Positions 6,643 through 12,543 of a stretch of 12,704 bases of DNA are shown piece after piece. The DNA lies in assembly GCA_002291955.1 (NCBI GenBank), contig DBBA01000031.1, forward strand, positions 1-12,704, read 5' to 3'. Position 1 is the first letter of the stretch, and every line of letters starts with the position of its first letter. The position numbers were made by a program, and so were the translations under genes. The notes beneath the pieces are model-generated. The model made no database searches and had not been told where the DNA came from. It worked only from the letters and a program-made list of their open reading frames with translations. The DNA is from Rhodobacteraceae bacterium UBA996 (GTDB lineage: Bacteria > Pseudomonadota > Alphaproteobacteria > Rhodobacterales > Rhodobacteraceae).

Positions 6643-7506
6643 TCAGCCCTCGGGCGCGAGGACGAAGTCGAAGGCGATCTTCGCGTCGGGCTCCTGTTCC
6701 AGGTCCACCGGCAGGCTGTCGGACTTCTTTACCGGGGTGATCTTGCCGATCAGCGACCGGCGCACGCCGAACACCGCGTCATTGTCGATGTAGTCGGTGT
6801 TCTCGAAGAACAGTTCCGTCGTGATCGACCGCATCCCCGCGGCGCGGACGATGTAGTGCAGGTGCGCCGCGCGCCAGGAATGGCGGTTGCCCGCGCGCAG
6901 GAGCCGCCCCACCGGGCCGTCATAGGGCACGGTATAGGGCTTGGGCAGCACGGTCGTGTACCAGTACTTCCCCTCCGCGTCGGCGGTCAGCTTGGCGCGC
7001 AGGTCGTACTTGTCCTGCCCGCTGGCCTGTTCCTGGATCGGATAGGTCCCCGCCGCATCAGCCTGCCAGGTGTCCACGATGGCGCCCGGCAGCGGATTGC
7101 CCAGCGTGTCGCGCACCTGCCCCTGCACCAGAACCACGGCCCCCGGCCGCCCCGGCGCGATATGCGCGCCAAGTGCCTTGACCGGCGCATCGTCCAGATA
7201 GAACGGCCCAAGGTTCGACCCTTCGGTCGCGCCGCCGCGGGTGTTGATCATGTCCACCAGCGCCGACCAGCCCAGCACGTCCGACAGCAGGATGAACTCG
7301 TGCCGTTCGGGGGTGGAGATCTTGCCGCAGTCATACAGGAACATGAGCACGCCCATCCATTCCTCGTGCGTCAGGTTCGTCTCGCGCGTGTAGTCGTGCA
7401 GGTGCTTGATGAAGGCTTCCAGAAGGACCTTCAGGCGGCTTCCATCCTGCGTCTTGAAGCTGTCCTTCACCGCCTCGGTGATCGAGTACTGGTTGATGTC
7501 GCGCAT
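6643..7506 (-). CDS. Intradiol ring-cleavage dioxygenase (hydroxyquinol/catechol 1,2-dioxygenase family)
   Basis: This is a 287-residue non-haem Fe(III) enzyme that opens an aromatic ring between adjacent hydroxyls. The N-terminal helical dimer domain (about 1-100: HLHDYTRETNLTHEEW, FILLSDVLGWSALVD) is of the hydroxyquinol dioxygenase type. The catalytic domain has the four expected ligands: Y155 (GTYP), Y191 (PKPYTVPYDGPVG), H215 and H217 (RAAHLHY). Hydroxyquinol would give maleylacetate; catechol would give cis,cis-muconate. The choice cannot be settled by eye, though N-terminal similarity favours hydroxyquinol. No maleylacetate reductase or muconate cycloisomerase gene is in the window. 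The ATG at 7506 follows GGGAGGGGAGG; an upstream in-frame ATG at 7584 lies in the control region and is rejected. First gene of the minus-strand operon. Confidence 0.93.
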   Translation of the reverse strand: MRDINQYSITEAVKDSFKTQDGSRLKVLLEAFIKHLHDYTRETNLTHEEWMGVLMFLYDCGKISTPERHEFILLSDVLGWSALVDMINTRGGATEGSNLGPFYLDDAPVKALGAHIAPGRPGAVVLVQGQVRDTLGNPLPGAIVDTWQADAAGTYPIQEQASGQDKYDLRAKLTADAEGKYWYTTVLPKPYTVPYDGPVGRLLRAGNRHSWRAAHLHYIVRAAGMRSITTELFFENTDYIDNDAVFGVRRSLIGKITPVKKSDSLPVDLEQEPDAKIAFDFVLAPEG

Positions 7507-7547
7507 CGCATCCTCCCCTCCCGGCCCGAGGACCGGGAAACTTCGTG

Positions 7548-7577
7548 TTGACGGCAAGCTAATTCGCGCAATATCAT
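7548..7577 (+). promoter_or_regulatory. Putative sigma70 promoter of the lyase-CoA-transferase-reductase operon
   Basis: TTGACG at 7548-7553 and TATCAT at 7572-7577 are 18 bases apart, in an AT-rich pocket of an otherwise GC-rich region. Transcription would start near 7584, 50 bases before the lyase ATG, which puts the palindrome at 7596-7619 just downstream of the start. On the other strand TATGAT overlaps the same spot and could be the dioxygenase -10, but without a convincing -35. Confidence 0.5.
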
Positions 7578-7595
7578 ACGGCAAGTGAAATTATT

Positions 7596-7619
7596 TTCGC
7601 CATGCGCAAACATGGCGAA
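7596..7619. promoter_or_regulatory. Perfect 9-6-9 palindrome, likely operator of the IclR regulator
   Basis: TTCGCCATG and CATGGCGAA are perfect inverted arms separated by six bases (CGCAAA). It lies in the 129-base gap between the divergent dioxygenase and lyase genes. IclR-family dimers or tetramers bind palindromes of this size, and the regulator gene is in the cluster. The position, just downstream of the proposed plus-strand promoter and upstream of the minus-strand one, suits repression of one arm and possibly activation of the other. Binding is inferred, not seen. Confidence 0.6.
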
Positions 7620-7635
7620 GCAGGCAGGGGCCACG

Positions 7636-8430
7636 ATGCGCATCGGCAAGCAGGACAACGCCTTTACCGCCATCGCAACGTCGGATGCGACGTCGATCAC
7701 GGTGCGCGGGCATGACCTGTGCGCCGACCTGATCGGGAAGGTCGATTTCACCGACTACTTCTGGCTTCTGGTCTGCGGTCATCGGCCCACGGACGCGCAG
7801 AAGGCGATGATGAACGCCTGTCTTGTCGCCATCGCCGAACATGGGCTGGTCCCGTCCGTGCAGGCCGCGCGGATGACTCTGGCCGCGGCGCCTGAGGCCT
7901 GGCAGGGCGCCATGGCGGCGGGGCTTCTGGGCATGGGGTCGGTCGTCGCGGGATCGTCCGAGGTCGCAGGCCGCTATCTGGCCGAGATCGTGGCGGAAGG
8001 CGGGGATGAGGCTGCGGCCGTTGCCTCGCTCGAACGGCTGAAGGCCGCGAAGAAGAAGGTCCCGGGCCTCGGCCACCCGCAACATTCGGGCGGTGACCCG
8101 CGCGCCGACCGACTGTTGCAGATCGCCGACGAGTTGGGCGTGTCTGGTGCGCATGTCGCGGTGCTGCGGCACCTCGGCCGGCACGCGGGCCGGATCATGA
8201 ACCGCTCCCTGCCCGTCAACGTGTCGGGCGCGATCCCGGCGGTGATCCTTGATGCCGGGTGGCCGCTCGCCGCGCTCAAGGCCGTGCCGCTTCTGGCGCG
8301 GGCCGGGGGGCTGGCGGCGCACCTCTACGAGGAAAGCCAGCGCCCCATCGGCTTCATCCTGTCCCACCAAGCCGACCTTGCCATCGACTATGACGGCGAG
8401 ACCACCCCGACGAACCGCAAGACCGCGTGA
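7636..8430 (+). CDS. Citryl-CoA lyase-like protein (short citrate synthase fold)
   Basis: This is a 264-residue citrate-synthase-fold protein of the short type, like the lyase domain of ATP-citrate lyase and the citryl-CoA lyase of Hydrogenobacter. These cleave citryl-CoA into acetyl-CoA and oxaloacetate. Visible are MRIGKQD at the start, SITVRGHDL, the conserved AEHGLVPS around His69, and GLGHP..SGGDPRADRL at about 144-160, equivalent to the second active-site His/Asp-Arg region of citrate synthase. The full-length synthase N-terminal helices are absent, as expected. I chose the ATG at 7636 because CAGGGG lies upstream and it gives the family N-terminus; upstream ATGs at 7612 and 7585 fall in or beside the operator palindrome. 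In this cluster it may cleave the CoA ester of a ring-fission product rather than citryl-CoA. Seven bases separate it from the CoA-transferase gene. Confidence 0.88.
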   Translation: MRIGKQDNAFTAIATSDATSITVRGHDLCADLIGKVDFTDYFWLLVCGHRPTDAQKAMMNACLVAIAEHGLVPSVQAARMTLAAAPEAWQGAMAAGLLGMGSVVAGSSEVAGRYLAEIVAEGGDEAAAVASLERLKAAKKKVPGLGHPQHSGGDPRADRLLQIADELGVSGAHVAVLRHLGRHAGRIMNRSLPVNVSGAIPAVILDAGWPLAALKAVPLLARAGGLAAHLYEESQRPIGFILSHQADLAIDYDGETTPTNRKTA

Positions 8431-8437
8431 GAACCCC

Positions 8438-9580
8438 ATGAAGATCCTCAAGAACATCCGCGTGGTCGAGATGGGCACCTACATCACCGGGCCCGCCGCC
8501 GCGATGCACCTGGGCGACCTGGGCGCCGATGTCATCAAGGTGGAACGCCCCGGTGAAGGCGACCCTTTCCGGGCGTTCAAGGGGGGCCTCTATTCGCCGC
8601 ACTACCAGACCTACAACCGCAACAAGCGGTCCATCGCGCTCGATACGAAGGACGCAGCCGACCTGACCCTGTTCCACGACCTGATCGCGGGCGCGGACGT
8701 GTTCATCCAGAACTTCCGCCCCGGGGTCGCTGAAAAGCTGGGCGCGGGCGAGGACGACCTGCGCGCGATCAATCCGCGACTGGTCTACTGCGCCATCTCG
8801 GGTTTCGGCCGTACCGGCCCCGCCCGCGACCGCCCGGCCTATGACACGGTCGCACAGGCGGCTTCGGGCTACCTGCGGCTGTTGACCCCGCCGACGAACC
8901 CGCGTGTCATCGGCCCGGCCATCGCCGATGCCGTGACAGGCCAGTACGCGGCCATGGGCATCCTTGCCGCGCTGGTGGAACGCGGGATCACGGGCAAGGG
9001 CCGCCGCCTCGACATCTCGATGCTCGAAGCTATGTGCCACTTCAACCTCGACAGCTTCACCCACCACTACAGCGTGGGCGAGGTGATGGGGCCGCTGTCG
9101 CGCCCCGTGGTCAGTCAGTCCTACACCTTTGAATGTGCGGACGGGAAATGGGTGGCGATCCACATGTCCTCTCCCCCCAAGTTCTGGCTCGGGTTCCTGA
9201 ATGCCACGGGGCAGGAACATCTGGCGACCGACCCCCGCTTTGCCGAGCGGCTGGAGCGGATACGGCACCAGGACGACCTGATCGCGATCATGACGCCGGT
9301 GTTCCGCACGAAACCGCGCGCGGCCTGGTGCGCCGCGCTGGAAGCGGCCGAAGTGCCCTATGCGCCCGCCTATGACAGCGACGAAGCGCTGGATGACCCG
9401 CAGGCCGTGCATCTGCGTATCCGGACCAGCGCGGTTCACCCCGAAATGGGCCCCTTCACCACCGTCCGCCCGCCCTATGCCTTTGACGGCGAGACGGACG
9501 GCGCGGTCCTGCCGCCGCCCACGCTGGACGAACACGGGGCAGAGATCCGCGCCGAGATGGCCCGCCGCAAGGCCGACTGA
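8438..9580 (+). CDS. CaiB/BaiF family (class III) CoA-transferase
   Basis: This is a 380-residue enzyme that moves CoA between carboxylic acids via an aspartyl-CoA mixed anhydride. The family start (LKNIRVVEMGTYITGPAAAMHLGDLGADVIKVERPGEGD) is complete. NRNKRSIALD lies at about 60-69, FIQNFRPGVAEKLG at about 89-102, and the catalytic aspartate is probably D164 in AIADAVTGQYAAMGILAAL. The C-terminal small domain ends normally. The acid substrate cannot be read from sequence. The start ATG is 7 bases after the lyase stop with only a weak GAGAA ribosome site, so coupling to the upstream gene is likely. Pairing with a citryl-CoA lyase-like gene suggests that one product (a CoA ester) feeds the other enzyme. 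Confidence 0.94.
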   Translation: MKILKNIRVVEMGTYITGPAAAMHLGDLGADVIKVERPGEGDPFRAFKGGLYSPHYQTYNRNKRSIALDTKDAADLTLFHDLIAGADVFIQNFRPGVAEKLGAGEDDLRAINPRLVYCAISGFGRTGPARDRPAYDTVAQAASGYLRLLTPPTNPRVIGPAIADAVTGQYAAMGILAALVERGITGKGRRLDISMLEAMCHFNLDSFTHHYSVGEVMGPLSRPVVSQSYTFECADGKWVAIHMSSPPKFWLGFLNATGQEHLATDPRFAERLERIRHQDDLIAIMTPVFRTKPRAAWCAALEAAEVPYAPAYDSDEALDDPQAVHLRIRTSAVHPEMGPFTTVRPPYAFDGETDGAVLPPPTLDEHGAEIRAEMARRKAD

Positions 9581-9624
9581 CGGACAGGCCGACCACCTGG
9601 CACACGCCTGACAGGGAGACCCGA

Positions 9625-10152
9625 ATGCCCAATGTCCTTGCCATTTCCGGCTCGCTGCGCGCCGCCTCGTCCGCCACCGCGGTGATGGAGGCGCTGATCG
9701 GCCTGATCGGCGACCGTGCGACCGTATCCCGGGCCGACATCGGCGCCGTGCCGCATTACAACGCCGACCATGACGGCGGACCGGGCGCCAAGGCGTTCAT
9801 CGCGGCCGTGAGCGCCGCGCAGGGCGTGCTGATCGTGACGCCGGAGTACAACTACTCGATCCCCGGCGTGTTGAAGAACGCGATCGATTGGGCGTCACGC
9901 CCCGGCTACAACTCGGTCTTCAAGGGCAAGCCGGTGTTCCTTGTCACCACCTCTGCCGGGGCGCTGGGGGGGGTGCGAGCGCAGGCTGCCGTCAAGCAGG
10001 TGATGACCGCGATGCTGGCCGACGTGCACCAGTGCCCCGAGGTCGTGGTGCCGCAGGCGGTCGCCAAGACCATCGAGGGCCGCTTTGCCGACCAGGCGAC
10101 GCTGGACTTCGCCGCGCCGCATCTGGCGGCCTGGCTGGCCAGGCTCGGCTGA
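9625..10152 (+). CDS. NADPH-dependent FMN reductase (flavodoxin-like)
   Basis: This is a 175-residue flavoprotein of the NADPH-dependent FMN reductase/ChrR/azoreductase family. Visible are the N-terminal flavin phosphate loop ISGSLRAASS at about 7-16, VTPEYNYSIPGVLKNAIDW at about 71-89, the family signature contacting the flavin ring, and TTSAGALGGVRAQ at about 109-121. Members reduce free FMN for monooxygenases, or quinones, azo dyes or chromate. Next to a ring-cleavage cluster, reduction of a quinone (for example, hydroxybenzoquinone to hydroxyquinol) is a reasonable guess but not shown. GGGAG lies about 8 bases upstream of the ATG. It is 44 bases after the CoA-transferase gene and is followed 25 bases later by a strong hairpin terminator. 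Confidence 0.92.
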   Translation: MPNVLAISGSLRAASSATAVMEALIGLIGDRATVSRADIGAVPHYNADHDGGPGAKAFIAAVSAAQGVLIVTPEYNYSIPGVLKNAIDWASRPGYNSVFKGKPVFLVTTSAGALGGVRAQAAVKQVMTAMLADVHQCPEVVVPQAVAKTIEGRFADQATLDFAAPHLAAWLARLG

Positions 10153-10177
10153 GCCGTCCCGCCATGCCGAAAGACAC

Positions 10178-10210
10178 AAAGGCCGCGCCCCGGACAGGGA
10201 CGCGGCCTTT
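10178..10210. terminator. Bidirectional terminator shared by FMN reductase gene and displaced rpsI tail
   Basis: A 10-bp perfect stem (AAAGGCCGCG with CGCGGCCTTT) encloses a 13-base loop that can pair further (CCC with GGG). It ends in TTT on the plus strand after the FMN reductase gene and in TTT on the minus strand. It lies 22 bases beyond the stop codon of the duplicated rpsI tail, the same layout as the second terminator at 11398-11430. Confidence 0.8.
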
Positions 10211-10232
10211 GCCGTTCCGGTTGGCCGACCGG

Positions 10233-10263
10233 TCAGCGCTTCGAGAACTGGAAGCTGCGGCGG
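10233..10263 (-). repeat. Displaced copy of the last 31 bp of rpsI (direct repeat, attR-like)
   Basis: This is a perfect 31-bp copy of 11454-11484, including the rpsI stop codon and the last nine codons (encoding RRSFQFSKR). Identity stops at both edges (10232 G versus 11453 A; 10264 A versus 11485 G). It is followed on the minus strand by a related 3' untranslated stretch and terminator. Most simply it is the original 3' end of rpsI, pushed away by an insertion of about 1.2 kb. Confidence 0.85.
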
Positions 10264-10275
10264 ACGTATACTCGA

Positions 10276-11328
10276 TCATAGATTGTAGGCGACGGGATAC
10301 TGGCGCGAGCCCTTGCGGAAGACCTTGTCGATATAGAGCTTGCGTATCTCGGGGGCCGCGACGCTGCCCGAAAACCGCCAGCGCATCTTGCCATTATCCA
10401 CGGGCACTTGCTCCCAGCTATCCACCGCGAAGACCTCGACAATCAGACCGCGATAGTCGGCGAGAACCGTCCTGATCACGTTCACCTTTCTGCTACCGAT
10501 TGGCCAATCTCCGCGTGTCACCTCGTAGATTCCCGCGGAATCCATATCACGCGAGTAGGACCTGTTGATGTTGACGATGACGCAATCCTTGCCGATCCAG
10601 GTGAGGGGCTCGGCACCGTAGCGCTGCTTTATCTCGCGCACGGACATCAGACCTCGCAAGGCCGCGTGGTGCCCGGCCGCTATGTTCGACAGGCCGCCTA
10701 CGAACCTTGACGCAAAGTCGATGAGGGCAGACTCGATTTCGAGCGCGTCGTCCTTGGACTTGATGCCATGCCGAATGATGACGTGACCAACCTCTTGGCC
10801 TTGCCCGATTATCCGACGGATAGTGTCGATCTTGTCGGACTCTTTCGCATCCTTCAACGCGCCACGCGCGTGCTGGAAGACGCGGTTGTCCTTCCCTTCT
10901 CCAATATAGAACGGCCGATTGCCGTCTGGATCAATCAGGCAGTACACGTAGTGACCGATCCCATTGATCGTCTTTTGGTCGAAATCCTCTATCGACGTCC
11001 CAGAAGGCGTCACGTCGCTGTTTCCTCTCATGGTCGTGTAGCGTTGCAGGAGAAGCGGAAGCGCCCGGTCCCGCCAATAGTCCCCACTGATCATTCCGCT
11101 CGACATTCCGCCATGCGCGAAGCGCGTGATCTGGACTTGCGAGAGTGTGTCCAGGTCGGCGCCCACGGAGACACGGAACTGCTGGCGAAGCGCGTCCCCC
11201 AGTTCCTGCTCGGTCCGCGGAAGCTCGAAGTCTCCAAGTCTCTCCTTGAGCTCCCGCCAAACAAATGGATCACCCCGATAGCCCCATGACTCCGGCTCCG
11301 GGTCGAAAAGTACCGCAATTCTTGTCAT
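10276..11328 (-). CDS. GIY-YIG nuclease domain protein (COG3680-like) in the rpsI cassette
   Basis: This is a 350-residue protein in three parts. Residues 1-100 form a domain I do not recognise by name (FDPEPESWGYRGDPFVWREL at 8-27; FAHGGMSSGMISGDYW at 70-85; LLLQRY). Residues 125-230 form a GIY-YIG domain: YVYCLID at 127-133, FYIGEGKDNRVFQHARGA at 140-157, and the probable metal-binding glutamate E199 in EIESALID, then GHHAALRGLM. Residues 240-350 carry a C-terminal domain (GIYEVTRGDWPIG; EVFAVDSW; RWRFSGSVA..EIRKLYIDK) that may bind nucleic acid or be regulatory. I chose the ATG at 11328 because GGTGGGGAGGTG precedes it directly; an earlier ATG at 11400 would overlap the promoter. Base composition differs from all neighbours. 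The stop lies 12 bases from the distal repeat. Defence, homing-like or repair roles are all possible; none is shown. Confidence 0.85.
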   Translation of the reverse strand: MTRIAVLFDPEPESWGYRGDPFVWRELKERLGDFELPRTEQELGDALRQQFRVSVGADLDTLSQVQITRFAHGGMSSGMISGDYWRDRALPLLLQRYTTMRGNSDVTPSGTSIEDFDQKTINGIGHYVYCLIDPDGNRPFYIGEGKDNRVFQHARGALKDAKESDKIDTIRRIIGQGQEVGHVIIRHGIKSKDDALEIESALIDFASRFVGGLSNIAAGHHAALRGLMSVREIKQRYGAEPLTWIGKDCVIVNINRSYSRDMDSAGIYEVTRGDWPIGSRKVNVIRTVLADYRGLIVEVFAVDSWEQVPVDNGKMRWRFSGSVAAPEIRKLYIDKVFRKGSRQYPVAYNL

Positions 11329-11358
11329 CACCTCCCCACCAACAATGAATGTGAGAAT

Positions 11359-11387
11359 ACAATAAAGCCACTCACGAGCCAACTCAA
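11359..11387 (-). promoter_or_regulatory. Putative promoter of the GIY-YIG gene
   Basis: Read on the minus strand, TTGAGT (11387-11382) and TATTGT (11364-11359) are 17 bases apart. An alternative pair shifted 5 bases downstream, TTGGCT and TATTCT, is also 17 apart. It lies between the rpsI terminator and the nuclease ATG in the most AT-rich stretch of the window, so the cassette can be expressed independently of the ribosomal operon. Confidence 0.5.
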
Positions 11388-11397
11388 CGGCAATTCC

Positions 11398-11430
11398 CAA
11401 ACGAAAAAGCCGCGCCCAAGCGGACGCGGC
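11398..11430 (-). terminator. Intrinsic terminator of rpsI inside the cassette
   Basis: On the minus strand, GCCGCG pairs with CGCGGC (11425-11430 with 11409-11414), with an inner GG/CC pair beyond one mismatch, followed by TTTTTCGTTT. It starts 23 bases after the rpsI stop codon. The stem sequence is related to the terminator at 10178-10210 (shared GCCGCGTCC and GGGCGCGGC), so the cassette seems to carry a foreign rpsI 3' end with its terminator. Confidence 0.85.
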
Positions 11431-11453
11431 CCCGTTGTCCGATCCGAAAGGAA

Positions 11454-11484
11454 TCAGCGCTTCGAGAACTGGAAGCTGCGGCGG
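11454..11484 (-). repeat. Functional copy of the rpsI 3' end (direct repeat, attL-like)
   Basis: This is the 31-bp partner of 10233-10263, here joined in frame to the rest of rpsI and supplying its last nine codons and stop. If the integration model is right, this copy and the terminator beyond it came with the element. Confidence 0.85.
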
Positions 11485-11945
11485 GCCTTGCGCTTGCCGT
11501 ACTTCTTGCGTTCCACGACGCGCGCGTCGCGGGTCAGGAAGCCCGCGGCCTTGAGCGGTGCGCGCAGCGCGGGGTCATACAGTTGCAGGGCCTTCGAGAT
11601 GCCGTGCTTCACGGCGCCCGCCTGCCCCGACAGCCCGCCACCGGCGACCGTCGCCATCACGTCGAACTGGCCATCGACACCGGCGATCTGGAACGGCTGG
11701 CGCAGGATCATCTGCAGCACGGGACGGGCGAAGTAGACCGCCATCTCCTTGCCGTTCACCACGACCTTGCCCTTCCCCGGCTTGATCCACACGCGGGCGA
11801 CCGCGTCCTTGCGCTTGCCGGTCGCGTAGCTGCGCCCCTGCGCGTCGCGCACGGGTTCGCGGGCGATGGCCTCGGCCACCTGGGCGGCGGCGGTGCCTGC
11901 AACGGCGGCGTTCAGTGCGTCGAGCGATTTGATTTCGGTGGCCAT
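11454..11945 (-). CDS. rpsI: 30S ribosomal protein S9
   Basis: S9 belongs to the 30S head; its C-terminal tail reaches the P-site tRNA. The 163 residues have an N-terminal extension of about 35 residues and then the S9 body: YATGKRKDAVARVWIKPG, GFLTRDARVVERKKYGKRKARRSFQFSKR at the end with the expected terminal SKR. The extension is common in alphaproteobacteria. I prefer the ATG at 11945 (GGAG 9 bases upstream); an ATG two codons earlier at 11951 overlaps the rplM stop as ATGA and is the alternative. Cotranscribed with rplM, as in most bacteria. The final nine codons lie in the 31-bp repeat shared with the distal end of the GIY-YIG cassette, so the true 3' end of the gene has probably been exchanged without altering the protein. 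Confidence 0.97.
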   Translation of the reverse strand: MATEIKSLDALNAAVAGTAAAQVAEAIAREPVRDAQGRSYATGKRKDAVARVWIKPGKGKVVVNGKEMAVYFARPVLQMILRQPFQIAGVDGQFDVMATVAGGGLSGQAGAVKHGISKALQLYDPALRAPLKAAGFLTRDARVVERKKYGKRKARRSFQFSKR

Positions 11946-11947
11946 GC

Positions 11948-12412
11948 TCATGCGCTCCGCGAGTTCTTGGCGTTCATCGACTTCACGTCCACCACCATGG
12001 GCGCCTGCGCCTCGTGCGGGTGGGCGCTGCCGGCATAGACGCGCAGGTTGCCCATCTGCTTCTTCGACAGCGGGCCGCCCGGCAGCATCCGCTTGACCGC
12101 CTGTTCGATGAGGCGCTCGGGGAAACGGCCGTCCAGGATCTGGCCCCAGGTCCGGTCCTTGATCCCGCCCGGATACCCGGTGTGCCAGTAGAAGCGGTTG
12201 CCTTCGCGCTTGTTGCCGGTCACCTGCACCTTGTCAGCGTTGATGACGATGACGTTGTCGCCCATGTCCATGTGCGGGGTGAACGTCGGCTTGTGCTTGC
12301 CACGCAGGCGCATGGCGACGATCGAGGCGAGGCGGCCCAGCACGACACCCTCGGCGTCGATCAGGATCCACTTCTTGTCGATGTCCGCGGGTGTCGCGGT
12401 GAAGGTCTTCAT
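11948..12412 (-). CDS. rplM: 50S ribosomal protein L13
   Basis: L13 is an early-assembling protein of the 50S subunit. The 154 residues start with MKTFTATPADIDKKW and show WILIDAEGVVLGRLASIVAMRLRGK, DNVIVINADKVQVTGNK, FYWHTGYPGGIKDRTW, the central AVKRMLPGGPL signature and LRVYAGSAHPHEAQAP, which is the whole family pattern at normal length. I chose the ATG at 12412 because GGGGGACC lies upstream. A GTG at 12490 in the same frame would add 26 non-conserved residues. It overlaps or abuts rpsI, forming the classic rplM-rpsI operon. Confidence 0.98.
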   Translation of the reverse strand: MKTFTATPADIDKKWILIDAEGVVLGRLASIVAMRLRGKHKPTFTPHMDMGDNVIVINADKVQVTGNKREGNRFYWHTGYPGGIKDRTWGQILDGRFPERLIEQAVKRMLPGGPLSKKQMGNLRVYAGSAHPHEAQAPMVVDVKSMNAKNSRSA

Positions 12413-12466
12413 GGGTGGTCCCCCATTGGTGCGTCGGATGGACCCCTTGTGCGGTCCGGATGCGGC

Positions 12467-12495
12467 GGTATCGGGGATTTGCGCTGTCACGTCAA
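12467..12495 (-). promoter_or_regulatory. Possible promoter of rplM-rpsI
   Basis: On the minus strand TTGACG (12495-12490) is followed 17 bases later by GATACC (12472-12467), about 55 bases before the rplM ATG. The -35 is good and the -10 is poor. An AT-rich stretch with TATAGA at 12512-12517 is an alternative -10 without a clear -35. Confidence 0.35.
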
Positions 12496-12543
12496 TGGGG
12501 TGAGTACAGAATCTATATTTGTAATTCAGTGTCTTGCCATTGG

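Larger units (their letters stand above)
10264..11484. mobile_element. GIY-YIG cassette integrated at the 3' end of rpsI (1,221 bp including one repeat copy)
   Basis: The segment between the two 31-bp repeats has one gene, its promoter and a terminator, and lower GC than its surroundings (25 of 60 bases at 11341-11400, 31 of 60 at 10921-10980, against 43 of 60 in the rpsI line 11581-11640). The copy of the repeat next to the rpsI body completes that gene, so S9 is not damaged. This is the structure left by site-specific integration into a gene 3' end, but no integrase or transposase is encoded. The element could be mobilised in trans, be a remnant of a larger island, or use a mechanism tied to its nuclease. 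Boundaries are set by the limits of repeat identity. Confidence 0.75.

Noticed and set aside
7519..7538. TCCCGG-N8-CCGGGA inverted repeat upstream of the dioxygenase
   Set aside because: Short GC-only arms are common by chance in such DNA, and it lies in the 5' untranslated stretch next to the ribosome binding site; much weaker than the palindrome at 7596-7619.
8354..9535. 393-codon open frame on the minus strand
   Set aside because: Antisense shadow of the CoA-transferase, which has clear motifs on the plus strand.
10233..10442. Short minus-strand frame ending in the S9 tail RRSFQFSKR
   Set aside because: Its upstream part is the nuclease gene read in another frame; only the last nine codons are the duplicated rpsI end. 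It is a repeat and not a gene.
10276..11328. Group I intron or intein carrying a GIY-YIG homing endonuclease
   Set aside because: The insert is at the very 3' end of rpsI with a duplicated target and its own promoter and terminator; there is no split gene to be spliced and no conserved intron core seen.
10233..11484. Possible assembly artefact creating the rpsI-end duplication
   Set aside because: The two copies differ immediately outside the 31 bp, and the two terminators are related but not identical, which a collapsed or duplicated read would not give. Long reads would still be the proof.
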